From: Rhodoferax sp.
GTDB taxonomy: Bacteria; Pseudomonadota; Gammaproteobacteria; Burkholderiales; Burkholderiaceae_C
DNA length: 6,016 nt
Direction of reading: 5' to 3'
NCBI GenBank assembly: GCA_021731215.1
Contig: JAKFXU010000275.1
Coordinates: 1-6,016, forward strand
The notes beneath the pieces are model-generated. The model saw nothing but the letters and a program-made list of their open reading frames with translations, did not search any database and had not been told where the DNA came from. The position numbers and the translations under genes were made by a program. Positions 1-6,016 of this stretch are shown here, one piece after another. Position 1 is the stretch's first letter. Every line of letters starts with the position of its first letter.

Positions 1-1261
1 GCTCCAGGATGTCGCCGATCTGCTCCATGTTGATGGTGAAGCTGATGATGTCGGCCCAGCGCCGCCCCTCATGCTCGCTCAGATCCTGGCGCGAAATCTT
101 GGTCAGGTAGTACTTGATGTCGGTGTACAGCTCGTCCACCGTGTTGTCCATGGTTTGCAGTTCCTGGGCCAGCGCGCGGTCGTTGTTGTTGATCACCTCC
201 AGCACGCCCAGCAGCATGGTTTCCACCACGTCGGCCTGGTGCATGGCCTCGCGCACGGCGCACGAGATCGCTACCGACGGGGTCGCCAGCGCCGAGGCGT
301 CGAGGTGGCGCTGGCGCCCCGCAACCGTATTCCTTTGCGGTTTGGCCAGCGCGTATTCAACCCAGCGCGCCACCACTGGCGTCAAGCCGATGAAGAACAG
401 GCCCACCAGCAGGTTGAAACCCAAATGAAACAGCACCACGACGGTGGCGACATCGCCCAACAGCGGGTGCACATGCTGCAACCAGAGACTGACCATGGGG
501 GCCACGATGGCAACGCCCAGCAGCTTGAACACCAGGTTGCCCAAGGGCACCTGGCGCGCTTGCACGCTGGCGTTGAGGGTGCTCAGCACCGCTAGCAGGC
601 CGCTGCCCAGGTTGGCGCCCAGCACCAGACCCAGCGCCACGTCCACCGGTATCACCTGGGTGCTGGCCAGGGTGGCGGTGAGCAGCACAATGGCCAGGCT
701 CGAATAGGACAGCACCGACAGCATGGCACCGACCGTGATCTCCAGCAGCAAGTCACTGCTCAGGGAGGCCAGCAGGGCTTTGACGGCCGGCGCCTGTGTC
801 AGCACAGTGGCCGACTCCCTGACCAGCCCCAGCGCCAGCAACATCAGCCCCAGGCCAATCAGAATGCGCCCGACTCGGCCGACGGTGGTGGACTGGCGCG
901 CAATAAACAGCACCACACCGACCAAAATGAACAGCGGCGACAGCCAGGACAGATCGCGTGAAAACACCACCGCCATCAGGCTGGTGCCAATGTCGGCCCC
1001 CAGCATCACGACCAGGGCCGAAGGCAGCGACATCAGGCCCTGGCCGACAAAGGAGGCCACGATCAGCGCGGTGGCGGTGCTGGACTGAACCAGCGCCGTG
1101 ACGCCAATACCGGCCACCGTGGCGGTGAAGCGGTTGCTGACGCTCTTGGCCAGAATGTTGCGCAAGTTGGCACCCAAGACCCGCAGGATGCCGGTGCGCA
1201 CCAGGTGCGTGCCCCACACCAGCAGGGCAATGGCGGCCAACAGGTTCAGCAGGTGCGTCAA
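1..1261 (-). CDS. Na+/phosphate cotransporter family protein with PhoU-like domain (NptA/YjbB-type), 3' end cut by window
   Basis: Partial gene: 420 codons are visible, with no stop before the window edge. The product is an inner-membrane protein of the Na/Pi cotransporter family (PF02690-type), predicted to move inorganic phosphate coupled to Na+; exporter-like roles are known for relatives such as YjbB. Two inverted-topology repeats are visible: QSSTAT at residues 59-64 with GADIGT at 88-93, and SYSS at 185-188 with GANLGS at 215-220. The spacing from signature to GA(D/N) motif is 29 residues in both. Hydrophobic segments cover about residues 4-21, 47-72, 79-100, 107-121, 131-147, 172-200, 206-226 and 245-310. 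From about residue 340 a charged helical region resembles PhoU, ending in the NMEQIGDILE motif. The TTG start was chosen because GGAAGGAA lies 5 nt upstream and the protein begins directly with a membrane helix. The frame stays open upstream through the 81-bp repeats, so automated calls may start too early. Family assignment is firm; substrate and direction are inferred. Confidence 0.9.
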   Translation of the reverse strand, partial: MTHLLNLLAAIALLVWGTHLVRTGILRVLGANLRNILAKSVSNRFTATVAGIGVTALVQSSTATALIVASFVGQGLMSLPSALVVMLGADIGTSLMAVVFSRDLSWLSPLFILVGVVLFIARQSTTVGRVGRILIGLGLMLLALGLVRESATVLTQAPAVKALLASLSSDLLLEITVGAMLSVLSYSSLAIVLLTATLASTQVIPVDVALGLVLGANLGSGLLAVLSTLNASVQARQVPLGNLVFKLLGVAIVAPMVSLWLQHVHPLLGDVATVVVLFHLGFNLLVGLFFIGLTPVVARWVEYALAKPQRNTVAGRQRHLDASALATPSVAISCAVREAMHQADVVETMLLGVLEVINNNDRALAQELQTMDNTVDELYTDIKYYLTKISRQDLSEHEGRRWADIISFTINMEQIGDILE

Positions 1262-1266
1262 GACAG

Positions 1267-1276
1267 TTCCTTCCTT
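1267..1276 (-). promoter_or_regulatory. Ribosome binding site of the Na/Pi cotransporter gene
   Basis: The minus strand reads AAGGAAGGAA, followed by CTGTC and then TTG. This purine-rich Shine-Dalgarno sequence is the best in the window and supports the TTG at 1261-1259 over several in-frame GTG/TTG codons further upstream inside the repeats. Confidence 0.75.
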
Positions 1277-1286
1277 ACGCTGGCGC

Positions 1287-1448
1287 GCCGCCGCGCCGGG
1301 CCGCCCCAAGCAAGGCACGCCCCCTCGGGGGGCAGCGCCGTACACGAAGTGACAAGCGTGGGGGCCAGCCGCCGCGCCGGGCCGCCCCAAGCAAGGCACG
1401 CCCCCTCGGGGGGCAGCGCCGTACACGAAGTGACAAGCGTGGGGGCCA
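1287..1448. repeat. Two exact tandem copies of an 81-bp GC-rich repeat
   Basis: Copy 1 is 1287-1367 and copy 2 is 1368-1448. I compared them base by base and found no difference; identity stops at the edges (1286 versus 1367 differ). Each copy holds a perfect 6-bp inverted repeat, GCCCCC-TCG-GGGGGC (1319-1333 and 1400-1414), next to a GCGCCGGGCCGCCCC stretch. The unit resembles a GC-rich intergenic sequence that I recall being scattered through Comamonadaceae genomes, often mis-annotated as short proteins; that is memory, not a search. It fills most of the spacer between lspA and the Na/Pi gene. No U-run follows the hairpin on either strand, so it is not a canonical intrinsic terminator. Exact identity points to a recent duplication or ongoing homogenisation. 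Confidence 0.92.
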
Positions 1449-1452
1449 CACT

Positions 1453-1956
1453 CTAGCGGCTGCGCCGCACGCGCAGCAGTTCGTCCAGAATCAGGCAGAC
1501 CGCGCCAATGCTGATCGCGCTATCGGCAATATTGAAGGCAGGGAAATGCCAGCCGCCCCAGTGGAAGTCCAGAAAATCGACCACATAGCCGTACAGGACG
1601 CGGTCGATCACATTGCCGACGGCGCCGCCCAGAATGCAGGCCAGTGCAAAAGCAAACAGTTTCTGCCCGGCGTGTGACTTGAGCATCCACACAATCACCG
1701 TGGCCGCCAGCAGGCCGATGCCGGTGAAGAACCAGCGTTGCCAGCCCGAGGCGCCGGCCAGAAACGAGAACGCCGCGCCGGTGTTGTGCCATCGAACCAC
1801 ATTGAAGAAGTCGGTGACCCGAGTGCTGTCGCCCAACTGGTAGTAGCCCAGGATCAGTACCTTGGTGAACTGGTCAGCGATCAGAATGATGAGCGACAGG
1901 CCCAGCCAGGGCAGCATGCCGCTGGAACTGGAGCGAAAAAAGTGATTACGCGCCAT
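1453..1956 (-). CDS. lspA: Lipoprotein signal peptidase (signal peptidase II)
   Basis: Inner-membrane aspartyl protease that removes the signal peptide of diacylglyceryl-modified prolipoproteins just before the lipidated cysteine, the step after Lgt. The 167-residue length is typical. Family motifs are visible in order: ADQFTK (residues 27-32), [12 protein letters not shown] (55-66), [10 protein letters not shown] (110-119), VVDFLDF (125-131) and [11 protein letters not shown] (141-151). The catalytic pair should be Asp127 and Asp145, both present. Four hydrophobic helices lie at about 15-36, 73-92, 98-117 and 139-160. The ATG start overlaps the ileS stop by one base (TGATG), and GGAGG lies 8 nt upstream inside the end of ileS, so translation is probably coupled to ileS. 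The gene ends in TAG. Confidence 0.97.
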   Translation of the reverse strand: MARNHFFRSSSSGMLPWLGLSLIILIADQFTKVLILGYYQLGDSTRVTDFFNVVRWHNTGAAFSFLAGASGWQRWFFTGIGLLAATVIVWMLKSHAGQKLFAFALACILGGAVGNVIDRVLYGYVVDFLDFHWGGWHFPAFNIADSAISIGAVCLILDELLRVRRSR

Positions 1957-4871
1957 CAGGCGATCCTCCGGTTTTCACCCGCGCCAAACAGGTTGCTGGT
2001 GCAGCGGCCGCAGAGGGTCGGGTGCGCCGGGTCATGGCCGATGTCATCGCGGTAATGCCAGCAGCGCTCGCATTTAACGTCAGTCGAGGCGCTGGCCCGG
2101 ATGGATAAAGCATCGCCAGCGATTAATTCAAGCGTCGATGTTATGAAAACAAACTTCAGGTCGTCACCCAGACTGGCCAGCAGGGCATAGTCCTGCGCGC
2201 CGAGCGTGAGCGTCACCTTGGCCTGCAGCGACGAGCCGACCTGGCCCGCGGCGCGCAGGGCCTCGATCTCCTTGTTCGCCGCATCGCGGATCTCGCGGAT
2301 GCGGGTCCACTTGGCCAGCAAGGAGCCCTCACCCCGGCCCTCTCCCAGAGGGAGAGGGAGGAACTGCCAGAAGGTGTCCAGGAAGATCGATTCTTTCGTG
2401 CCAGCCGGTGTCTTGCCGGCCGCCCCCAGCACCGCCCAGGCTTCTTCGGCGGTAAAGCTCAGGAACGGCGCCATCCAGCGCAGCATGGCCTGCGTGATCT
2501 GCCACAGCGCGGTCTGGGCGCTGCGCCGCGCCAGCGACTTGGGCGCCGTGGTGTAGAGCCGGTCTTTCAGAATGTCGAGGTAGAAGGAGCCCAGGTCTTC
2601 CGAACAGTAGATCTGCAGCTTGGCCACCACCGGGTGGAATTCATAGACCTCGTAATGCGCCAGGATGTCGGCCTGCAACTGCGCGGCGCGGCTCAGGGCG
2701 TAGCGGTCAATCTCCAGCAACTGGTTCAGCGCCAGCGCGTCCGTGGCCGGGTCAAAGTCGCTGACGTTGGCCAGCAGGAACTTGAGCGTGTTGCGGATGC
2801 GGCGGTAGGTGTCGACCACGCGCGCCAGAATTTTGTCGTCGCCGGCGACGTCGCCCGAATAGTCGCTGGCGGCCACCCACAGGCGGATGATCTCGGCGCC
2901 GAGCTTCTTCGAGGTCTCCTGCGGATCGACGCCATTGCCCAGGCTCTTGCTCATCTTGTGGCCCTTGCTGTCGACCGTGAAACCATGGGTCAAGATGCCT
3001 TTGTAGGGCGCGCGGCCGTACATGGCACAGGCCGTCAACAGCGAAGAGTGGAACCAGCCGCGGTGCTGGTCGTGGCCTTCCAGGTACAGGTCGGCTTCCG
3101 GGCCTTCTTGATGGCCGCTGCCGGGGTGCGAGCCCTTAAGCACCGTGGTGTGCGTGGTGCCGGAGTCAAACCAGACTTCCAGAATGTCGCTGCTCTTGCT
3201 GTAGTGCTCGGCGTCCGCCCCGCAGCCAACACGGGCCAGGATGGACTCGGTCGTGGCCTTGCTCCAGGCCTCGATGCCGCCTTGCTCCACCATGTCGGCG
3301 GCGAGGTCCAGAATCTCCAGCGTGCGCGGGTGCAGCTCGCCGCTGTCCTGGTGCAGGAAGAAGGGCAGCGGCACGCCCCAACTGCGCTGGCGGCTGATAC
3401 ACCAGTCGGGCCGGCCGGCAATCATGTCGCGCAGCCGGGTCTTGCCGTTCTCCGGGTAAAACGCGGTGGCCTCGATCGCGTCGAGCGCGGTCTGGCGCAG
3501 CGTCTTGGGCGCCTTGTCCTGGGTGAACACGCCCTCGCCCTCGTCCATGCGGATAAACCACTGGGCGGCGGCGCGGTAGATCACCGGCGTCTTGTGGCGC
3601 CAGCAATGCGGGTAGCTGTGCGTGATTTCGGAGCTGGCAAACAGGCGATTGGCGCTGCGCAGCGCCTCGATGATGACCGGGCAGGCTTTCCAGATGTGCT
3701 GCCCGCCAAACAAGGGGAAATCAGGTGCATAGGCACCGTTGCCCTGCACCGGGTTCAGGATGTCGTCGTACTTCATGCCGTGCGCGACGCAACTGTTGAA
3801 ATCCTCCACGCCGTAGGCCGGCGAGGAGTGCACCAGGCCGGTGCCGTCCTCGGCGGTGGCGTAGTCGGCCAGGTAGATCGGGCTCAAGCGGTCATAGCCG
3901 GCATCCACATGGGCCAATGGATGCTTGAAGTTGATGCCGGCCAGGTTTTTGCCGGCCGTGGTGGCGAGCACCGTGCCGCTGAGCTGGTAGCGCTCCAGGC
4001 ACTTCTCGACCAGGCTCTCGGCCAGCAGCAGCAGGCCGCGCTCGGTGTCGACCAGCGCGTAAATCAGTTCGGGGTTGAGGTTGAGCGCCTGGTTGGCCGG
4101 AATGGTCCAGGCGGTGGTGGTCCAGATGACGGCGAAGGCGTCTTGGTCGATCGTGCTCAGACCGAAGGCAGCCGCCAGTTTGGCCGGCTCGGCGCATTCG
4201 AAACCCACATCCAGCGTTTGCGACTTCTTGTCGGCGTATTCAATTTCAAACTCGGCCAGCGAGGAGCCGCAGTCAAAACACCAGTACACCGGTTTCAAGC
4301 CGCGGTACACAAAGCCGCGTTCCACCACGCGCTTGAAGGCCCGGATTTCCTCCGCCTCGTTCTTGAAATCCATGGTGCGATAGGGGTGGTCCCAGTCGCC
4401 CAGTACGCCCAGGCGCTTGAAATCGACGCGCTGGATGTCGATCTGCTCGGTGGCAAAGGCGCGGCTTTTGGCCTGCATGTCGTCGCGCGCCAGCTTGCGG
4501 CCAAACTTCTTCTCGATCGCGTTCTCGATCGGCAGGCCGTGGCAGTCCCAGCCCGGAATATAGGCGGCGTCCAGGCCTTTGAGCTGGCGCGCCTTGACGA
4601 TCATGTCCTTGAGGATCTTGTTGAGGGCATGCCCCATGTGAATCTGGCCATTGGCGTAGGGCGGGCCGTCGTGCAGCACAAATTTGGGCGCGCCCTGGCG
4701 TGCCGCGCGCAGTTTCTGGTAGATGCCTTGGTCTTCCCAGTCCTTGACCCAGAGCGGCTCGCGCTTGGGCAGATCGCCGCGCATCGGAAACGGGGTGTCG
4801 GGCAGGTTGAGGGTGGCGCGGTAATCGGTCTTGCCGACGGCCTCGCTGGCAGGCGTGGGTTTATTGGTCAT
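1956..4871 (-). CDS. ileS: Isoleucyl-tRNA synthetase (class Ia)
   Basis: Cytoplasmic enzyme that charges tRNA-Ile with isoleucine and edits misactivated valine. The product is 971 residues, somewhat longer than E. coli IleRS (938). Visible in order: [12 protein letters not shown] with the HIGH-type signature HMGH at 78-81; [10 protein letters not shown]; the CP1 editing domain with [13 protein letters not shown] and [28 protein letters not shown] near 485-500; VWFDSG; and [10 protein letters not shown] with KMSKS at 639-643. An anticodon-binding helical domain follows, then a C-terminal zinc site CERC…CGRC (Cys934, 937, 954, 957). All key motifs are intact, so the enzyme should be active. Residues about 838-850 ([13 protein letters not shown]) come from an inserted palindromic repeat. 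I chose ATG 4871 (MTNKPTP…) over GTG 4898 because it gives a conventional N-terminus; it overlaps the ribF end by 11 bp. No Shine-Dalgarno precedes either start, so coupling to ribF translation is likely. Confidence 0.97.
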   Translation of the reverse strand: MTNKPTPASEAVGKTDYRATLNLPDTPFPMRGDLPKREPLWVKDWEDQGIYQKLRAARQGAPKFVLHDGPPYANGQIHMGHALNKILKDMIVKARQLKGLDAAYIPGWDCHGLPIENAIEKKFGRKLARDDMQAKSRAFATEQIDIQRVDFKRLGVLGDWDHPYRTMDFKNEAEEIRAFKRVVERGFVYRGLKPVYWCFDCGSSLAEFEIEYADKKSQTLDVGFECAEPAKLAAAFGLSTIDQDAFAVIWTTTAWTIPANQALNLNPELIYALVDTERGLLLLAESLVEKCLERYQLSGTVLATTAGKNLAGINFKHPLAHVDAGYDRLSPIYLADYATAEDGTGLVHSSPAYGVEDFNSCVAHGMKYDDILNPVQGNGAYAPDFPLFGGQHIWKACPVIIEALRSANRLFASSEITHSYPHCWRHKTPVIYRAAAQWFIRMDEGEGVFTQDKAPKTLRQTALDAIEATAFYPENGKTRLRDMIAGRPDWCISRQRSWGVPLPFFLHQDSGELHPRTLEILDLAADMVEQGGIEAWSKATTESILARVGCGADAEHYSKSSDILEVWFDSGTTHTTVLKGSHPGSGHQEGPEADLYLEGHDQHRGWFHSSLLTACAMYGRAPYKGILTHGFTVDSKGHKMSKSLGNGVDPQETSKKLGAEIIRLWVAASDYSGDVAGDDKILARVVDTYRRIRNTLKFLLANVSDFDPATDALALNQLLEIDRYALSRAAQLQADILAHYEVYEFHPVVAKLQIYCSEDLGSFYLDILKDRLYTTAPKSLARRSAQTALWQITQAMLRWMAPFLSFTAEEAWAVLGAAGKTPAGTKESIFLDTFWQFLPLPLGEGRGEGSLLAKWTRIREIRDAANKEIEALRAAGQVGSSLQAKVTLTLGAQDYALLASLGDDLKFVFITSTLELIAGDALSIRASASTDVKCERCWHYRDDIGHDPAHPTLCGRCTSNLFGAGENRRIA
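1965..1969 (-). promoter_or_regulatory. Ribosome binding site of lspA, inside the ileS 3' end
   Basis: The minus strand reads CGGAGG, then ATCGCCTG, then ATG. The GGAGG core is 8 nt from the start codon and lies within the last codons of ileS, consistent with the TGATG stop-start overlap and coupled translation. Confidence 0.75.
2326..2360. repeat. Dispersed-type palindromic repeat embedded in frame in ileS
   Basis: The plus strand reads CCCTCACCCCGGCCCTCTCC and then continues into AGAGGGAGAGGGAG. It contains a perfect 9-bp inverted repeat, CCCTCTCCC (2338-2346) and GGGAGAGGG (2350-2358), around a 3-base loop. This closely resembles a short GC-rich element I recall as widespread between genes in proteobacteria (it translates as LPLP.GEGRGEG in one frame). 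Here it lies inside ileS and is read as [12 protein letters not shown] between TFWQF and LLAKW. The palindrome is directly visible; membership in a dispersed family is from memory. Confidence 0.75.
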
Positions 4872-5847
4872 GGTGGCGCTGGGTGGCAAAGTACGCACGC
4901 GCGTCCAGGCAATCCTGGGCGATGCCGGCGGTGAGGGCGTCCAGCCCGTCGTACTTCAGCTCGTCGTGCAGTTTGTGGAGGAGTTCTACCCGGATGATTT
5001 TACCGTAGGCCCCCTCAGGCCCGAGGCGCGCGGGCCAGTCCAGGCAATGGGTCTCCAGCAGCACCCGTCCGCCGTTCACGTCAAGCGGGTGCAGCGACGG
5101 ACGAATGCCCAGGTTCGCAACGCCGGCCAGCGGGGTGTCCGTCAAGCCATGCACCAGCACCACGAAGATGCCGCTGGCGGCCGGATTCCAGTGGGCAAAG
5201 CGCAGGTTGAGCGTTCTGAAACCGAGCGCGCGCCCGAGCTTGCGGCCATGCACCACGTGCCCCGAAATGCGGTAGGGCCGCCCCAACAGCCGCGCCGCGT
5301 CATCCATGCGGCCCTGCGCCAGGGCCTCGCGCACGGCCGAGCTCGACACCCGCAGGCCATGCACTTCGTAGCTGTTCATGCGCGCCACGTCAAAGCCTTG
5401 CGCCATGCCGGCGTCGTCCAGCAGACTGTAGTCGCCGGCGCGCTTGGCGCCAAAACGGAAATCATCGCCGACCAGCACATATTTCGCCCCCAGGCCGCGC
5501 ACCAGCACCTCGTCGATGAAGGCCTGCGGCGACAGCGCTGCCAGGCGCGCGTCGAAGGGCATCACCACGGTCTGGTCCACCCCGCACTGGGCCAGGTCGG
5601 TCAGTTTGTCGCGCAGGGTGCCGATGCGCGCCGGCGCCAGTTCCGGCTTATGGGTGACGGCGGCAAAATAGTCGCGCGGGTGCGGCTCAAACGTCAGGGC
5701 GCAACTGGGCACATCGCGCTGCTGGGCCTCGCTGCGCAGCAGCGCCAGCATGGCCTGGTGGCCGCGGTGCACGCCGTCAAAGTTGCCGATCGTCAGCGCG
5801 CAGGCGGGAATGAGGCCGGGATGGTGGAAGCCGCGAAAAACCTTCAT
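4861..5847 (-). CDS. ribF: Bifunctional riboflavin kinase / FAD synthetase (FMN adenylyltransferase)
   Basis: Cytoplasmic enzyme that phosphorylates riboflavin to FMN and adenylates FMN to FAD. The 328-residue length fits prokaryotic RibF. The N-terminal nucleotidyltransferase domain shows [13 protein letters not shown] (19-31, with the HxGH-type HRGH at 27-30), TFEPHP (52-57), VGDDFRFG (126-133) with AGDYSLL after it, and the SSSAVREAL segment (168-176). The C-terminal flavokinase domain begins near [18 protein letters not shown] (189-206). It carries GFRTLNL (209-215) where most relatives have GFPTANL, keeping the Thr and Asn, then ANLGIRPS (244-251) and the likely catalytic Glu265 in LLETH. 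The ATG at 5847 was chosen because MKVFRG is the usual N-terminus; the frame is open further upstream but without family similarity. Shine-Dalgarno is weak. It is the first gene of the probable ribF-ileS-lspA unit. Confidence 0.96.
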   Translation of the reverse strand: MKVFRGFHHPGLIPACALTIGNFDGVHRGHQAMLALLRSEAQQRDVPSCALTFEPHPRDYFAAVTHKPELAPARIGTLRDKLTDLAQCGVDQTVVMPFDARLAALSPQAFIDEVLVRGLGAKYVLVGDDFRFGAKRAGDYSLLDDAGMAQGFDVARMNSYEVHGLRVSSSAVREALAQGRMDDAARLLGRPYRISGHVVHGRKLGRALGFRTLNLRFAHWNPAASGIFVVLVHGLTDTPLAGVANLGIRPSLHPLDVNGGRVLLETHCLDWPARLGPEGAYGKIIRVELLHKLHDELKYDGLDALTAGIAQDCLDARAYFATQRHHDQ

Positions 5848-5920
5848 TCGATTGGTATCTTTTTGATAGCAGAAAACGCTGTTGACGGGGGTGCTTGAAG
5901 CCAATTTGTCACAAAAACAG

Positions 5921-5949
5921 GGTATATTGTGTCCTAGCAGCAGGGTCAA
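5921..5949 (-). promoter_or_regulatory. Predicted sigma70-type promoter for ribF-ileS-lspA
   Basis: On the minus strand TTGACC (5949-5944) is followed after exactly 17 nt by TATACC (5926-5921). The -35 box matches the consensus in 5 of 6 positions and the -10 box in 4 of 6, with ideal spacing. The local region is more AT-rich than the surrounding genes. Transcription would start near 5914 and give a leader of about 65-70 nt, too short for a full FMN riboswitch. Confidence 0.6.
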
Positions 5950-6016
5950 GTATTTTTGCTCTGCCGCCAGGAGCCTGTCGGGCTTTGGTCGTCGAGAGCG
6001 AAAATTGGCCCCAGCG
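5950..6016. other. Unassigned sequence at the window edge
   Basis: No gene can be supported here. The plus strand contains AGGAG (5969-5973) followed by an open frame that reads ALPPGACRALVVESENWPQ to the window edge, without a convincing start codon. The minus strand is also open in the ribF frame. It could be the beginning of a divergent gene or part of another GC-rich dispersed repeat. The visible 67 bases do not decide it. Confidence 0.25.

Larger units (their letters stand above)
1258..1449 (-). other. 63-codon open frame through the tandem repeat, probably not a real protein
   Basis: A GTG at 1449-1447, 3 nt past the lspA stop codon, opens a frame through both repeat copies and ends in TGA at 1260-1258. 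That stop overlaps the TTG start of the next gene (TTGA). Because 81 is divisible by three, the peptide is essentially a 27-residue unit repeated twice (…LPPEGACLAWGGPARR…). It has no recognisable domain and no obvious Shine-Dalgarno of its own. Its likely meaning is repeat-derived open sequence; a leader or coupling role is possible but unproven. Confidence 0.3.

Noticed and set aside
1319..1333. GCCCCC/GGGGGC hairpin as a transcription terminator for ribF-ileS-lspA
   Set aside because: The stem is only 6 bp and no T-run follows it on either strand, so it does not meet the pattern of an intrinsic terminator. Some attenuation by structure cannot be excluded.
71..1352. Several plus- and minus-strand open frames over the transporter region (for example 71-595 plus, 723-1088 plus, 753-1217 minus)
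   Set aside because: The true frame is the open minus-strand Na/Pi cotransporter, which runs off the window. These others lack domains and overlap it completely.
2634..4934. A 766-codon open frame on the plus strand, antisense to ileS and reaching into ribF
   Set aside because: The opposite strand is an unmistakable ileS with all class Ia motifs. The antisense product is a low-complexity, Val/Ala/Gly/Arg/Gln-rich sequence with no recognisable domain, as expected for the mirror frame of a high-GC gene.
4831..5898. A 355-codon plus-strand open frame antisense to ribF
   Set aside because: Shadow of ribF. It has no domain, no ribosome site, and a His/Gln/Arg-rich composition typical of GC-rich antisense frames.
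5848..5920. FMN riboswitch or other leader RNA before ribF
   Set aside because: The predicted leader is about 65-70 nt, AT-rich, and shows none of the conserved multi-helix RFN element sequence.
5895..5928. A divergent plus-strand promoter (TTGAAG or TTGTCA with TATATT)
   Set aside because: The spacings are 22 and 11 nt, both far from the usual 16-18. The TATATT overlaps the better-supported minus-strand -10 region.
5848..5949. ribF start at GTG 5949, adding 34 residues
   Set aside because: The extra residues have no similarity to RibF N-termini, overlap the predicted promoter, and precede the standard MKVFRG start.
5900..6009. GCCAATTT at 5900-5907 and AAATTGGC at 6002-6009 as an inverted repeat flanking the ribF promoter
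   Set aside because: Only 8 bp match, without extension into neighbouring bases and separated by 94 bp, so chance is the simpler explanation.

Overview
The window comes from a high-GC Gram-negative genome. Gene order, protein sequence character and a GC-rich intergenic repeat all suggest a betaproteobacterium of the Burkholderiales, most likely the Comamonadaceae (Rhodoferax/Polaromonas/Acidovorax-like). This assignment rests on recognition alone, with no database search. All four genes lie on the minus strand and read from right to left.

Layout in transcription order: positions 6016-5848 hold an upstream region with one good sigma70-like promoter. Then come ribF (FAD synthetase/riboflavin kinase, 5847-4861), ileS (isoleucyl-tRNA synthetase, 4871-1956, overlapping ribF by 11 bp) and lspA (signal peptidase II, 1956-1453, sharing one base with ileS in a TGATG junction). 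A 191-bp spacer follows, filled mostly by two identical 81-bp tandem repeat copies. Last is the 5' part of a Na+/phosphate cotransporter family gene with a PhoU-like domain (1261 to beyond position 1), which starts with TTG behind a strong ribosome binding site.

ribF-ileS-lspA is a classic housekeeping cluster of Gram-negative bacteria, tightly packed and probably co-transcribed and translationally coupled. RibF makes FMN and FAD, IleRS charges tRNA-Ile, and LspA matures lipoproteins. In many proteobacteria fkpB and ispH follow lspA; here a phosphate-transport-type membrane protein does.

No new multi-gene system, mobile element, CRISPR array or RNA gene is visible. The most notable points are small-scale. 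A palindromic GC-rich repeat of a kind normally seen between genes sits in frame inside ileS and adds roughly a dozen residues near the C-terminal part of the enzyme. The exact 81-bp tandem duplication before the transporter keeps a reading frame open from just after the lspA stop to the transporter start. The second signature of the transporter's internal repeat has YSS where the first has QSS.
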